This document shows positions 1 through 5,327 of a stretch of DNA of 5,327 nucleotides, piece after piece. The stretch's first letter is position 1, and each line of letters opens with the position of its first letter. Under the pieces are notes generated by a model that worked only from the letters and a program-made list of their open reading frames with translations, searched no databases and was not told the origin of the DNA. Position numbers and translations under genes: made by a program. The DNA is from Vulcanimicrobiota bacterium. GTDB taxonomy: Bacteria; Vulcanimicrobiota; Vulcanimicrobiia; Vulcanimicrobiales; Vulcanimicrobiaceae. The DNA lies in assembly GCA_030043675.1 (NCBI GenBank), contig JASHXG010000256.1:1-5327 (forward strand), read 5' to 3'.

Positions 1-1827
1 TTCGACGGAGCGCGGGTGGCGCTGCTGGCCGGCGGCGGGCTCTACGTTGCGCGGCTTGACGATGCTCGCCCGCAAAAGATCGCCGACGACGTCGACGTTG
101 CGATTTGGTCGCCGCGCAGCAACGCGATCGCCTTTGCGCACAACGCCGATCTCTATGTGGCAACGCTGCGCGCGCACCCAGTCATCGCGCGCATCACCCA
201 CGGCGGCGTTCCCAACGACGTCCTCAACGGCACGCTCGACTGGGTCTATCCCGAAGAGCTGGGCATCGAGCACGGCTTCCGCTGGTCGCCCGACGGAGAG
301 CGCATCGCCTACCTCGCGATGGACCAGCGGCGCGTAACGAACTTTCCGATCGTCGACTTTCTCACGATCAACAACGCGGTCGAGAGCTCGCGCTACCCGC
401 TCGCCGGCGAGCCGAATCCGGGCGTGGCGCTGCGCGTGGTCGACTTGGGGAACGGCGCCGACCGGGTCCTCTACGATGCCGCGCGACGCGACGAGTACGT
501 CGCCAACTTCGATTGGATTGGGCCTGCGGGCGCACTCGCAGCCGAAATCCTCGACCGTCCGCAGCGCGCGATGCGGGTCGATCTCTGGCCGAGCGCCGGC
601 GCCGCCGCGGTGACCGCCTATCGGCAAACCTCGCGCACCTGGGTCGACGTCCAGCCGCTCCCGCATTGGCTTCCCGACGGGCGTTCAATTTGGCTGCTCG
701 ATCGCGGTCCGACCGCGGGCATTTTCCTGCGCTCGGGCGACGGGACGCTGCGAAAACTGACCGGATCCTATCGCGTTACCGACTTCTACGGCGTGGCTCG
801 CGACGGCACCGTTTACATTCGCGCCGCCTATCCGACACGGCGCGATCGCTCGCTGCTCGCGATCTCACTCGCTCCTTCGAGCCGATCGGGGCAGGGCGTG
901 CGCAACCTCGCGCCCTCGCCGGGCTGGCACGACGGCGCCTTCGCGCCGAACTTCGACCATTTCGTCGACACGTACAGCCGCCTCAACGATCCGCCCCAAG
1001 CCCAGCTCGTGACGACCGCATCACGCGCCGGTAAAACGCTCGCGCCCGAGAGCGCGACGCTAAAAGCGGAGCTGCTGGCGGTCCGGATGCTCGAGGTTCC
1101 CTCGAGCTACGGTCCGCTCGATGCGACGATGCTCGAACCTCCCGGCTTCGATCCGTCGAAACGCTATCCGGTCGTCATGTACGTCTACGGCGGACCCGAT
1201 GCGCCGACCACCGCCGATCGCTTCGGCGGCCTCTACGATCAACTGTTGGCGCGCGAAGGCATCGTCGTCTTCTCGATCGACGGCCCCGCTTCGCAGGTCG
1301 ACAGCGACGTGCACGTGCGACTGCTCTTCCACAACTTCGGGCCGGGGTCGCTTCTCGGTCAGGAGATCGGGGCGCGTTATCTTGCCACGCTGCCGTTCGT
1401 CGACCCGGCGCGAATCGGAATCTGGGGCTGGAGTTTCGGCGGCTATCTAACCTGCTACGCGATGACCCACAGCCGCCTCTTCAAAGCCGGCGCAGCGGTG
1501 GCGCCGGTTACCGATTGGCACTTCTACGACACCATCTACACCGAGCGCTACATGGGCTTGCCGAAGGATAATCCCGCGAGTTACGCGCGCAGCTCGGTGC
1601 TAAATGCCGCAGGCAGCCTCAATGGCCCGCTCCTCATCCAGCACGGCACTTCCGACAACAACGTGCACATGGCCAACACGATGCAGCTCATCCAGCGCTT
1701 CATTCTGGCTCACGAATCGCGGGTGCTCTTCTATCCCTATCCGCGCAAGACGCACTCGATCGCCGGACTGCCGCAGCGCCGCTCCGTCTACGCGCACATG
1801 CTCAACTTCTGGAAGAGCGCGCTGTAG
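1..1827 (+). CDS. Dipeptidyl-peptidase IV-type serine peptidase (family S9B), 5' partial
   Basis: Probably removes N-terminal dipeptides (X-Pro or X-Ala) from peptides, outside the cytoplasm in most bacterial relatives. The frame is open from base 1, so the true start and any signal peptide lie upstream; the GTG at 16 is only the first in-window start-type codon and is used here for numbering. The first ~360 residues are beta-propeller-like, with WSPDG-type blades and DWVYPEEL, whose Glu80-Glu81 match the DPP4 pair (E205/E206) that holds the substrate N-terminus. The C-terminal alpha/beta-hydrolase domain has VYGGP (Tyr391, oxyanion, like Y547), GWSFGG (Ser473), HGTSDNNVH (Asp547) and THS (His580). 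Triad spacing is close to human DPP4. Pocket residues Val498, Trp501, Tyr504, Tyr508 and Val550 are also present. Phe474 replaces the usual Tyr631. Relatives have ~700-760 residues, so perhaps 100-150 are missing. It could instead be a related prolyl tripeptidyl peptidase, but the EE motif favours DPP4. Confidence 0.93.
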   Translation, partial: FDGARVALLAGGGLYVARLDDARPQKIADDVDVAIWSPRSNAIAFAHNADLYVATLRAHPVIARITHGGVPNDVLNGTLDWVYPEELGIEHGFRWSPDGERIAYLAMDQRRVTNFPIVDFLTINNAVESSRYPLAGEPNPGVALRVVDLGNGADRVLYDAARRDEYVANFDWIGPAGALAAEILDRPQRAMRVDLWPSAGAAAVTAYRQTSRTWVDVQPLPHWLPDGRSIWLLDRGPTAGIFLRSGDGTLRKLTGSYRVTDFYGVARDGTVYIRAAYPTRRDRSLLAISLAPSSRSGQGVRNLAPSPGWHDGAFAPNFDHFVDTYSRLNDPPQAQLVTTASRAGKTLAPESATLKAELLAVRMLEVPSSYGPLDATMLEPPGFDPSKRYPVVMYVYGGPDAPTTADRFGGLYDQLLAREGIVVFSIDGPASQVDSDVHVRLLFHNFGPGSLLGQEIGARYLATLPFVDPARIGIWGWSFGGYLTCYAMTHSRLFKAGAAVAPVTDWHFYDTIYTERYMGLPKDNPASYARSSVLNAAGSLNGPLLIQHGTSDNNVHMANTMQLIQRFILAHESRVLFYPYPRKTHSIAGLPQRRSVYAHMLNFWKSAL

Positions 1828-1832
1828 GGCTG

Positions 1833-3248
1833 CTAGTAGTCGTCGTCGGGGCTCTCGTTCGAGACCGGTTGCCTCAAAAAGTAGCTCGGCGGCAGCGGCG
1901 CGGGAATCGGTCTGAATTTGCTGGGCGGCCCCGAGAAGTCGAAGCAATCGGAGAGATCGTCCGATTCGGCGTCCGTCGTACCGAGCGACGGCAGACCAAA
2001 CACCTCTTCGGTGAACTTCAGAATGCTGCCGAACTCGTGCTGCTTTTCCGATATGTAGTGCTGCTTGGCGTAGGGAGAGATGACCAGCAACGGCACTCGG
2101 AATCCGAGCTCGTAGGAGTTGCGCTCCAGAGGCTGGACCGGGTCGTACCAGCCGCCCCAGTCGTCCCAGGTGAGGAAGATCGCGGTAGTGTTCCAGTACT
2201 TGCTCTCTCCGATCGCGTTGACGACCGACGCTACCCAGGATGGGCCCGAGCCGTTCGTAACGCCGGCGTGATCGGATGCGGCCGCGGTCGGCGTGACCCA
2301 AACGACGTTGGCTAAGTCTCCCTTCGAAATGTCTGTGAGGATCCGCGTGGGCGGAGAGATGACGTCGATGGAAAACTCGCGGCTATAGCGAACCGGCGAG
2401 ATTGCGTCGGGTGCGTGCCAAAGCCCCGCCCCGTTGCCCGCCTGATAGTAGCTCCAGCTCAGCGGTCGTGCCTCGATCAGCGCAATCAACGAGTTGCGAT
2501 CGAAGCAGGGGTAGACCTTCATATTTTCTTGCCCGTCCGGATCGATCACGACGACCTGCGATCCGGGCGGCGAGTCGCAGCCGCCGGTGAGCTTGCCTTG
2601 CTGTGTCAACGGATTCTCGGCGGCTCGGATCGTTGAGCCGTTGCTGATCGTCGAGGTTCCGCTCAGAATGTACTGGTGGGCCGGGAAGCTCGGGCCTTCG
2701 TTTGTTTGGAACATATCGTTCGCGAACGCATAACGGCTTGCCATGACGTAGTACGGCTCGACCTCGCTTTGTGGAACGTAACCGAAAGGTCGCACCGCGC
2801 TGGGCGGACAGATTGCGTGCTTGTTGCACTTGGTCGCGACCTCAGACCAATTGCCGTTATACTCGAGCTCAAAGGCCAGATGGGTGTGATCGATGTCGTA
2901 CGGAGCGGTCAGGAGCTCGGGGAGAAGATGCAGCGGACGTCCGTGAGCGCGCTGCACGATGCGCACCGTATCGGCGCCGGGGAACTCGTTGAAGAGATCG
3001 TTGGTCGATCGATTCTCCTGCACGATGACGACGACGTGAGAGATCTTCGACGAAGGTCCGCCGGTTAGGGCGGGCCGGCTGGAGCGGCCTCGGACCAGCG
3101 CTTCGTTGTGGAGCGGCTGGTTTTGAGCGGAGCCATTTTCGGGGAGCGGGTTTTGAGGCGCCTGGCCGCTGTCAACCAACGCGCTCTGACTGCATCCTGC
3201 GAGCGCAATCGCAATTAAGGTAAGGGGCAAGCATCGCATGCCGTTCAT
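1833..3248 (-). CDS. Lipoprotein phosphoesterase, phospholipase C / acid phosphatase AcpA family
   Basis: This is a 471-residue putative exported, lipid-anchored phosphomonoesterase or phospholipase C of the PF04185-type family. A short signal peptide (hydrophobic LPLTLIAIALAG) ends in the lipobox ALAGC with Cys19 as the lipidated residue. A Gln/Asn/Pro/Ser-rich linker (about 20-67) follows, then the catalytic domain. Family motifs seen are HVVVIVQENRS (Glu78-Asn79, metal ligands in AcpA), NEGPSFPAH (Ser187 at the nucleophile position, which is Ser or Thr in this family), SDHAG (Asp326-His327), TWDDWGGWYD (Asp362-Asp363, metal site) and QHEFGSILKF near 403-412. The C-terminus is Pro-rich and ends in an acidic SPDDDY. 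The ATG at 3248 is chosen over the in-frame ATG at 3239 because AGAGGTG lies 7 bases ahead of it and it leaves a usable n-region. It has its own promoter and converges on the peptidase gene. Substrate (phospholipid or phosphomonoester) cannot be told from sequence. No frameshift is seen. Confidence 0.9.
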   Translation of the reverse strand: MNGMRCLPLTLIAIALAGCSQSALVDSGQAPQNPLPENGSAQNQPLHNEALVRGRSSRPALTGGPSSKISHVVVIVQENRSTNDLFNEFPGADTVRIVQRAHGRPLHLLPELLTAPYDIDHTHLAFELEYNGNWSEVATKCNKHAICPPSAVRPFGYVPQSEVEPYYVMASRYAFANDMFQTNEGPSFPAHQYILSGTSTISNGSTIRAAENPLTQQGKLTGGCDSPPGSQVVVIDPDGQENMKVYPCFDRNSLIALIEARPLSWSYYQAGNGAGLWHAPDAISPVRYSREFSIDVISPPTRILTDISKGDLANVVWVTPTAAASDHAGVTNGSGPSWVASVVNAIGESKYWNTTAIFLTWDDWGGWYDPVQPLERNSYELGFRVPLLVISPYAKQHYISEKQHEFGSILKFTEEVFGLPSLGTTDAESDDLSDCFDFSGPPSKFRPIPAPLPPSYFLRQPVSNESPDDDY

Positions 3249-3255
3249 CCCGCCG

Positions 3256-3262
3256 CACCTCT
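3256..3262 (-). promoter_or_regulatory. Ribosome binding site for the phosphoesterase gene
   Basis: On the minus strand the sequence reads AGAGGTG, followed by 7 bases and then ATG at 3248. This is a good Shine-Dalgarno match at normal spacing. It decides between the two in-frame ATGs (3248 and 3239), since the second would be 16 bases away. Confidence 0.75.
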
Positions 3263-3286
3263 GAAGCTGCTTAACGAATACCGGAA

Positions 3287-3315
3287 AGTCTAAGGTCGCA
3301 CTGCCGCGCGGTCAA
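3287..3315 (-). promoter_or_regulatory. Sigma-70-type promoter of the phosphoesterase gene
   Basis: Read on the minus strand, TTGACC (3315-3310, five of six bases matching TTGACA) is followed by exactly 17 bases and then TAGACT (3292-3287, four of six matching TATAAT). A start of transcription near 3280 would give a leader of about 30 bases ending at the ribosome binding site. The upstream flank is AT-rich, as for an UP element. This separates the gene from the acyl-CoA dehydrogenase gene that precedes it in the same direction. The call is a consensus match, not a measured start. Confidence 0.65.
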
Positions 3316-3368
3316 GCGACTTCACGATAATTTCATTCGAAAGTTGATTTCGATGCACTTTCAAGAAG
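3316..3368. promoter_or_regulatory. AT-rich block with small palindromes upstream of the promoter
   Basis: This 53-base stretch is about 38% G+C by direct count, well below its surroundings. It contains TCGAAA, a 5-base loop and TTTCGA (3337-3353), centred about 65 bases upstream of the proposed start of transcription. An alternative overlapping pair is GAAAGT (3339-3344) with ACTTTC (3357-3362). It may be an UP element plus an activator or repressor site. It might also act as a weak terminator for the acyl-CoA dehydrogenase gene, although no T-run follows. No known operator consensus was recognised. Confidence 0.35.
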
Positions 3369-4499
3369 CTATCGTCCGACAAGCGCGCGGGCTATGACGA
3401 GGCGCTGGATCTGCTGGGTGCCTTCGTAGATTTGCGTGATCTTCGCGTCGCGCATCATTCGCTCGACGGGGTAGTCGGCGGAGTATCCGAAGCCGCCGAG
3501 CACCTGCACCGCGTCGGTGGTAACCGACATCGCAACGTCGCCGCATTTCAGCTTGGCTAAAGCCGACCAGAGAGTCACGTCGGAGCTTGCTGCGTCACAC
3601 CGGCGCGCTGCTTCGTAGAGCAGTAGGCGTGCCGCTTCCACCTCGGTCTTCATGTCTGCAAGCATGAAACCGACGCCTTGGTGGTGACCGATCGGTTTGC
3701 CGAACGCGACGCGCTCCTTTGCGTAGTTGGTCGCGTATTCGAACGCGCCGGCCGCGATGCCGAGCGCCTGCGCGGCGATGCCGGGGCGCGACTTGTCGAG
3801 TACCTTCATGGCGATCTTAAAGCCTTCGCCCTCTTCGCCGAGGCGATTGGCTGCCGGCACTTCGCAGTCGTTGAAGACCAGCTCGACGGTCGGAGATCCG
3901 CGAATGCCCATCTTTTTCTCGACGTTGCCCACCGAGAATCCGGGCATCCCCTTTTCGAGCACGAATGCGCTCACGCCGCGTGAGCCGGCCTGCGGATCGG
4001 TCACCGCAAAGACGCAGACCACATCGGCCACGCTGCCGTTGGTGATCCAAATCTTTTGACCGTTGAGCAGATAGGCGTCACCACGTTTCTCGGCTCGCGT
4101 TCGCATCGAGCCGAGCGCGTCGGAACCGCTCGAGACTTCGGTGAGTGCGTAGGCGACCAGGTGTTCGCCCGATGCGATCTTCGGCAGAAAGCGGCGCTTC
4201 TGTTCTTCGTTACCGCCGATCACGATCGGCAGCATGCCGAGTTCCTGTACCGCGACGATCAACGCGCTCGACGCGCATGCCTTGGCGATCTCTTCGACGA
4301 CCTTGACGTAGGTGAGGAACGTGCCGCCGAGGCCGCCATATTCGGCCGGAATCGGGATCCCGAGCAAGTCGTTCTCCGCGAAGAGTTCTTTAATGTCCCA
4401 CGGGAACTCGCCGCTCGCGTCGATCTCGGCGGCGCGCGGCGCGACCTTCTCGATGACCAGCTCGCGCACGACCGCGAGGATCATCTCCTCCTCTGTCAT
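3369..4499 (-). CDS. Acyl-CoA dehydrogenase (FAD-dependent, short-chain / butyryl-CoA type)
   Basis: A cytoplasmic flavoenzyme that oxidises an acyl-CoA to the trans-2-enoyl-CoA and passes electrons to ETF. The 376 residues match the usual ~380. Signature 1 is ALTEVSSGSDALG (118-130) and signature 2 runs from Gln332 to Asp351 around GGFGYSADYP. The IYEGTQQIQ motif puts the catalytic Glu at 359, the position used by short- and medium-chain and glutaryl enzymes. Isovaleryl- and long-chain enzymes carry the base on an earlier helix, and here that helix (LDKSRPG) has Arg instead. WITNG (151-155) is the typical FAD-contact region. The frame is open upstream to 4679, but ATG at 4499 is chosen because homology starts at MTEEEM, a GGAAGAG site precedes it by 8 bases, and the longer version would overlap the divergent CoA-transferase gene. 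The exact substrate (butyryl, branched-chain or other) is not determined by what is visible. Confidence 0.95.
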   Translation of the reverse strand: MTEEEMILAVVRELVIEKVAPRAAEIDASGEFPWDIKELFAENDLLGIPIPAEYGGLGGTFLTYVKVVEEIAKACASSALIVAVQELGMLPIVIGGNEEQKRRFLPKIASGEHLVAYALTEVSSGSDALGSMRTRAEKRGDAYLLNGQKIWITNGSVADVVCVFAVTDPQAGSRGVSAFVLEKGMPGFSVGNVEKKMGIRGSPTVELVFNDCEVPAANRLGEEGEGFKIAMKVLDKSRPGIAAQALGIAAGAFEYATNYAKERVAFGKPIGHHQGVGFMLADMKTEVEAARLLLYEAARRCDAASSDVTLWSALAKLKCGDVAMSVTTDAVQVLGGFGYSADYPVERMMRDAKITQIYEGTQQIQRLVIARALVGR

Positions 4500-4507
4500 A
4501 GTGCAAA

Positions 4508-4514
4508 CTCTTCC
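4508..4514 (-). promoter_or_regulatory. Ribosome binding site for the acyl-CoA dehydrogenase gene
   Basis: On the minus strand GGAAGAG is followed by 8 bases and then ATG at 4499. It is a moderate Shine-Dalgarno match at good spacing and supports the short start over the upstream in-frame start at 4679. Confidence 0.55.
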
Positions 4515-4537
4515 ACGGAGGCGGCGCGCATTCCGTC

Positions 4538-4553
4538 GGCGCATTAGAGCGCC
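4538..4553. repeat. GC-rich inverted repeat abutting the CoA-transferase start codon
   Basis: GGCGC (4538-4542) and GCGCC (4549-4553) form a perfect 5-bp stem around the 6-base loop ATTAGA, and the right arm touches the ATG at 4554. In the mRNA this would cover the usual ribosome binding site place, where only a weak TAGAG is visible. It may be an operator, a translation-limiting hairpin, or chance in GC-rich DNA. Confidence 0.3.
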
Positions 4554-5315
4554 ATGGAGAAGGTTTACGGCTCCTGTGCCGAGGCCGTCGCGGACATTCC
4601 CAACGGCGCATCCATTGCGGTCGGCGGCTTCGGCCTGAGTGGAATTCCGCACAATTTGATCGAGGCATTGCTGGAGCAAGGTGCGACCGATCTGAAGACC
4701 GTTTCAAACAACTGCGGCGTCGACGGTTGGGGGTTGGGAGTCCTGCTGGACCACAAACGCATCGCGCGAGCCACCGGCTCGTATGTCGGCGAGAACCGTG
4801 AGTTCGAGCGCCAGTTTCTGCACGGTGAGCTCGAGGTCGAGCTGGTCCCGCAAGGAACTCTGGCCGAGCGCCTGCGCGCCGGCGGCTGTGGCATTCCGGC
4901 CTTCTATACGCCGGCCGGCGACGGTACGCTGGTAGCCGACGGCGGCCTGCCGTGGCGCTATCGGGCCGACGGCAGCGTCGCGCTCGCCTCGCCGAAAAAA
5001 GAGACCCGCGTCTTCGACGGGCGCGAGTACGTGCTCGAGAGCGCCATCATCTGCGACTTCGCCCTCGTACGCGCGTCGATCGGCGACCGCAGCGGCAATC
5101 TGATCTTCCACAAGGCTACGCGCAACTTCAACCCGCTCTGCGCGATGGCCGGCAAAATCTCGATTGCCGAGGTCGAGGAGCTGGTGGAGCCCGGCGCCAT
5201 CGACCCCGAGAGCGTGCATCTTCCCGGGGTTTTCGTGCAACGCATCGTCCACGTGGGCCCGCAGGGCAAACGCATCGAACGCGTGACGACCCGCCCAAAG
5301 GAAATGTCATCCTGA
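4554..5315 (+). CDS. scoA: Succinyl-CoA:3-oxoacid CoA-transferase subunit A
   Basis: The A chain of the cytoplasmic enzyme that moves CoA from succinyl-CoA to acetoacetate or another 3-oxoacid, in ketone-body and ketogenic amino-acid breakdown. Asn17 to Pro32 fits the CoA-transferase signature 1 (NGASIAVGGFGLSGIP). Further ScoA-type motifs are SNNCGVDGWGLG (51-62), SYVGENREFERQFL (76-89), GELEVELVPQGTLAERLRAG (91-110), GIPAFYTP (113-120) and ATRNFNP (188-194). The SYVGEN and FERQFL blocks fit ScoA rather than AtoD. An insertion near 130-150 (GGLPWRY, ASPKKE) is absent from Bacillus ScoA but recalled from actinobacterial forms, and explains part of the 253-residue length. The catalytic Glu lies in subunit B, expected just downstream but outside the window. 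The ribosome binding site is weak. The last codons (MSS, stop) come from the repeat-like sequence at 5306-5327; the normal core ends near IERVTTRP, so the subunit is probably functional. Confidence 0.94.
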   Translation: MEKVYGSCAEAVADIPNGASIAVGGFGLSGIPHNLIEALLEQGATDLKTVSNNCGVDGWGLGVLLDHKRIARATGSYVGENREFERQFLHGELEVELVPQGTLAERLRAGGCGIPAFYTPAGDGTLVADGGLPWRYRADGSVALASPKKETRVFDGREYVLESAIICDFALVRASIGDRSGNLIFHKATRNFNPLCAMAGKISIAEVEELVEPGAIDPESVHLPGVFVQRIVHVGPQGKRIERVTTRPKEMSS

Positions 5316-5327
5316 GCCTGTCGAAGG
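5306..5327. repeat. Beginning of a dispersed imperfect-palindrome repeat, cut by the window edge
   Basis: The last 22 bases start GTCATCCTGAGCC and end TGTCGAAGG. From memory this matches a short repeat found between genes in many bacterial genomes and metagenomes, whose copies usually go on with ATGA to close a CATCCT / AGGATG palindrome. Here it provides the last Ser-Ser codons and the TGA stop of the CoA-transferase subunit A gene. No second copy is seen in this window, so the identification rests on recall alone. Confidence 0.5.

Larger units (their letters stand above)
4500..4553. promoter_or_regulatory. Divergent intergenic region between acyl-CoA dehydrogenase and CoA-transferase genes
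   Basis: These 54 bases separate two start codons that face away from each other, so at least part of both promoters must lie here or inside the neighbouring coding ends. On the minus strand TCTAAT (4548-4543) matches a -10 box in five of six bases and would start transcription near 4536, but no -35 is visible at 16-18 bases. No clear plus-strand promoter was found. Shared control of the two genes is an inference from the layout. Confidence 0.4.

Noticed and set aside
105..1034. Open frame of 309 codons inside the peptidase gene (+ strand, other frame)
   Set aside because: The translation is a run of Arg, Ala and Ser with no recognisable motif, which is typical of an out-of-frame reading of GC-rich DNA. 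The peptidase frame explains the region fully.
1600..2301. Minus-strand open frame spanning both convergent gene ends
   Set aside because: It crosses the 3' ends of two well-supported genes in another frame and is Arg-rich, with no motif or ribosome site seen.
3237..3239. Second in-frame ATG (3239) as phosphoesterase start
   Set aside because: The ribosome site would be 16 bases away and the signal peptide would shrink to 15 residues before the lipid Cys.
3337..3362. Rho-independent terminator after the acyl-CoA dehydrogenase gene
   Set aside because: The stems are only 6 bp, AT-rich and mutually exclusive, and no T-run follows in the minus-strand direction. Kept only as a possible regulatory palindrome.
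4500..4679. N-terminal extension of the acyl-CoA dehydrogenase by 60 residues
   Set aside because: It has no family similarity, is Arg-rich as expected for antisense reading of a GC-rich gene, overlaps the divergent CoA-transferase coding start, and the inner ATG at 4499 has a ribosome binding site.
5304..5315. ATG at 5304 as the start of subunit B
   Set aside because: It is in the same frame as subunit A and reaches TGA after three codons, so it cannot start subunit B.

Overview
The window is high-GC bacterial DNA (roughly 60-65% G+C by eye) and is almost fully coding. It holds four protein genes. A lipobox-type lipoprotein and Shine-Dalgarno-like sites show a bacterium that makes lipoproteins. 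The taxon cannot be fixed from sequence reading alone. The mix of a DPP4-type peptidase, a lipoprotein phosphoesterase and an actinobacterial-style insertion in a CoA-transferase would fit an uncultured soil-type lineage (Eremiobacterota, Acidobacteriota or Actinobacteria-like), but this is a guess.

Layout. (1) Positions 1-1827, + strand: the 3' part of a dipeptidyl-peptidase IV-type S9 serine peptidase. It is open at the left edge and its active site is complete. (2) Positions 1833-3248, - strand: a lipoprotein of the phosphoesterase family (phospholipase C / acid phosphatase AcpA type). It converges on the peptidase with only 5 bp between the stop codons. (3) Positions 3249-3368: a 120-bp gap with a convincing sigma-70-type promoter (TTGACC, 17-bp spacer, TAGACT), a good ribosome binding site, and an AT-rich block with a small palindrome upstream of the -35. 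(4) Positions 3369-4499, - strand: an acyl-CoA dehydrogenase of 376 residues with both family signatures. (5) Positions 4500-4553: a 54-bp divergent intergenic region with a GC-rich inverted repeat touching the next start codon. (6) Positions 4554-5315, + strand: subunit A of a succinyl-CoA:3-oxoacid CoA-transferase. (7) Positions 5306-5327: the last bases match, from memory, the beginning of a dispersed imperfect palindrome common in bacterial genomes. It supplies the stop codon of the CoA-transferase gene, and the window ends inside it.

How the genes relate. The acyl-CoA dehydrogenase and the CoA-transferase sit head to head and both act in acyl-CoA / ketoacid breakdown, so a shared fatty-acid, branched-chain amino-acid or ketone-body role is plausible. 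The peptidase and the phosphoesterase are both probably extracytoplasmic hydrolases that scavenge peptides and phosphate or phospholipid. The DPP4-type enzyme could feed amino acids into the same catabolism, but nothing in the sequence ties it to the others by operon. No mobile element, CRISPR array, RNA gene or clearly new multi-gene system was seen. The most interesting local items are the repeat at the right edge and the regulatory gap ahead of the phosphoesterase.
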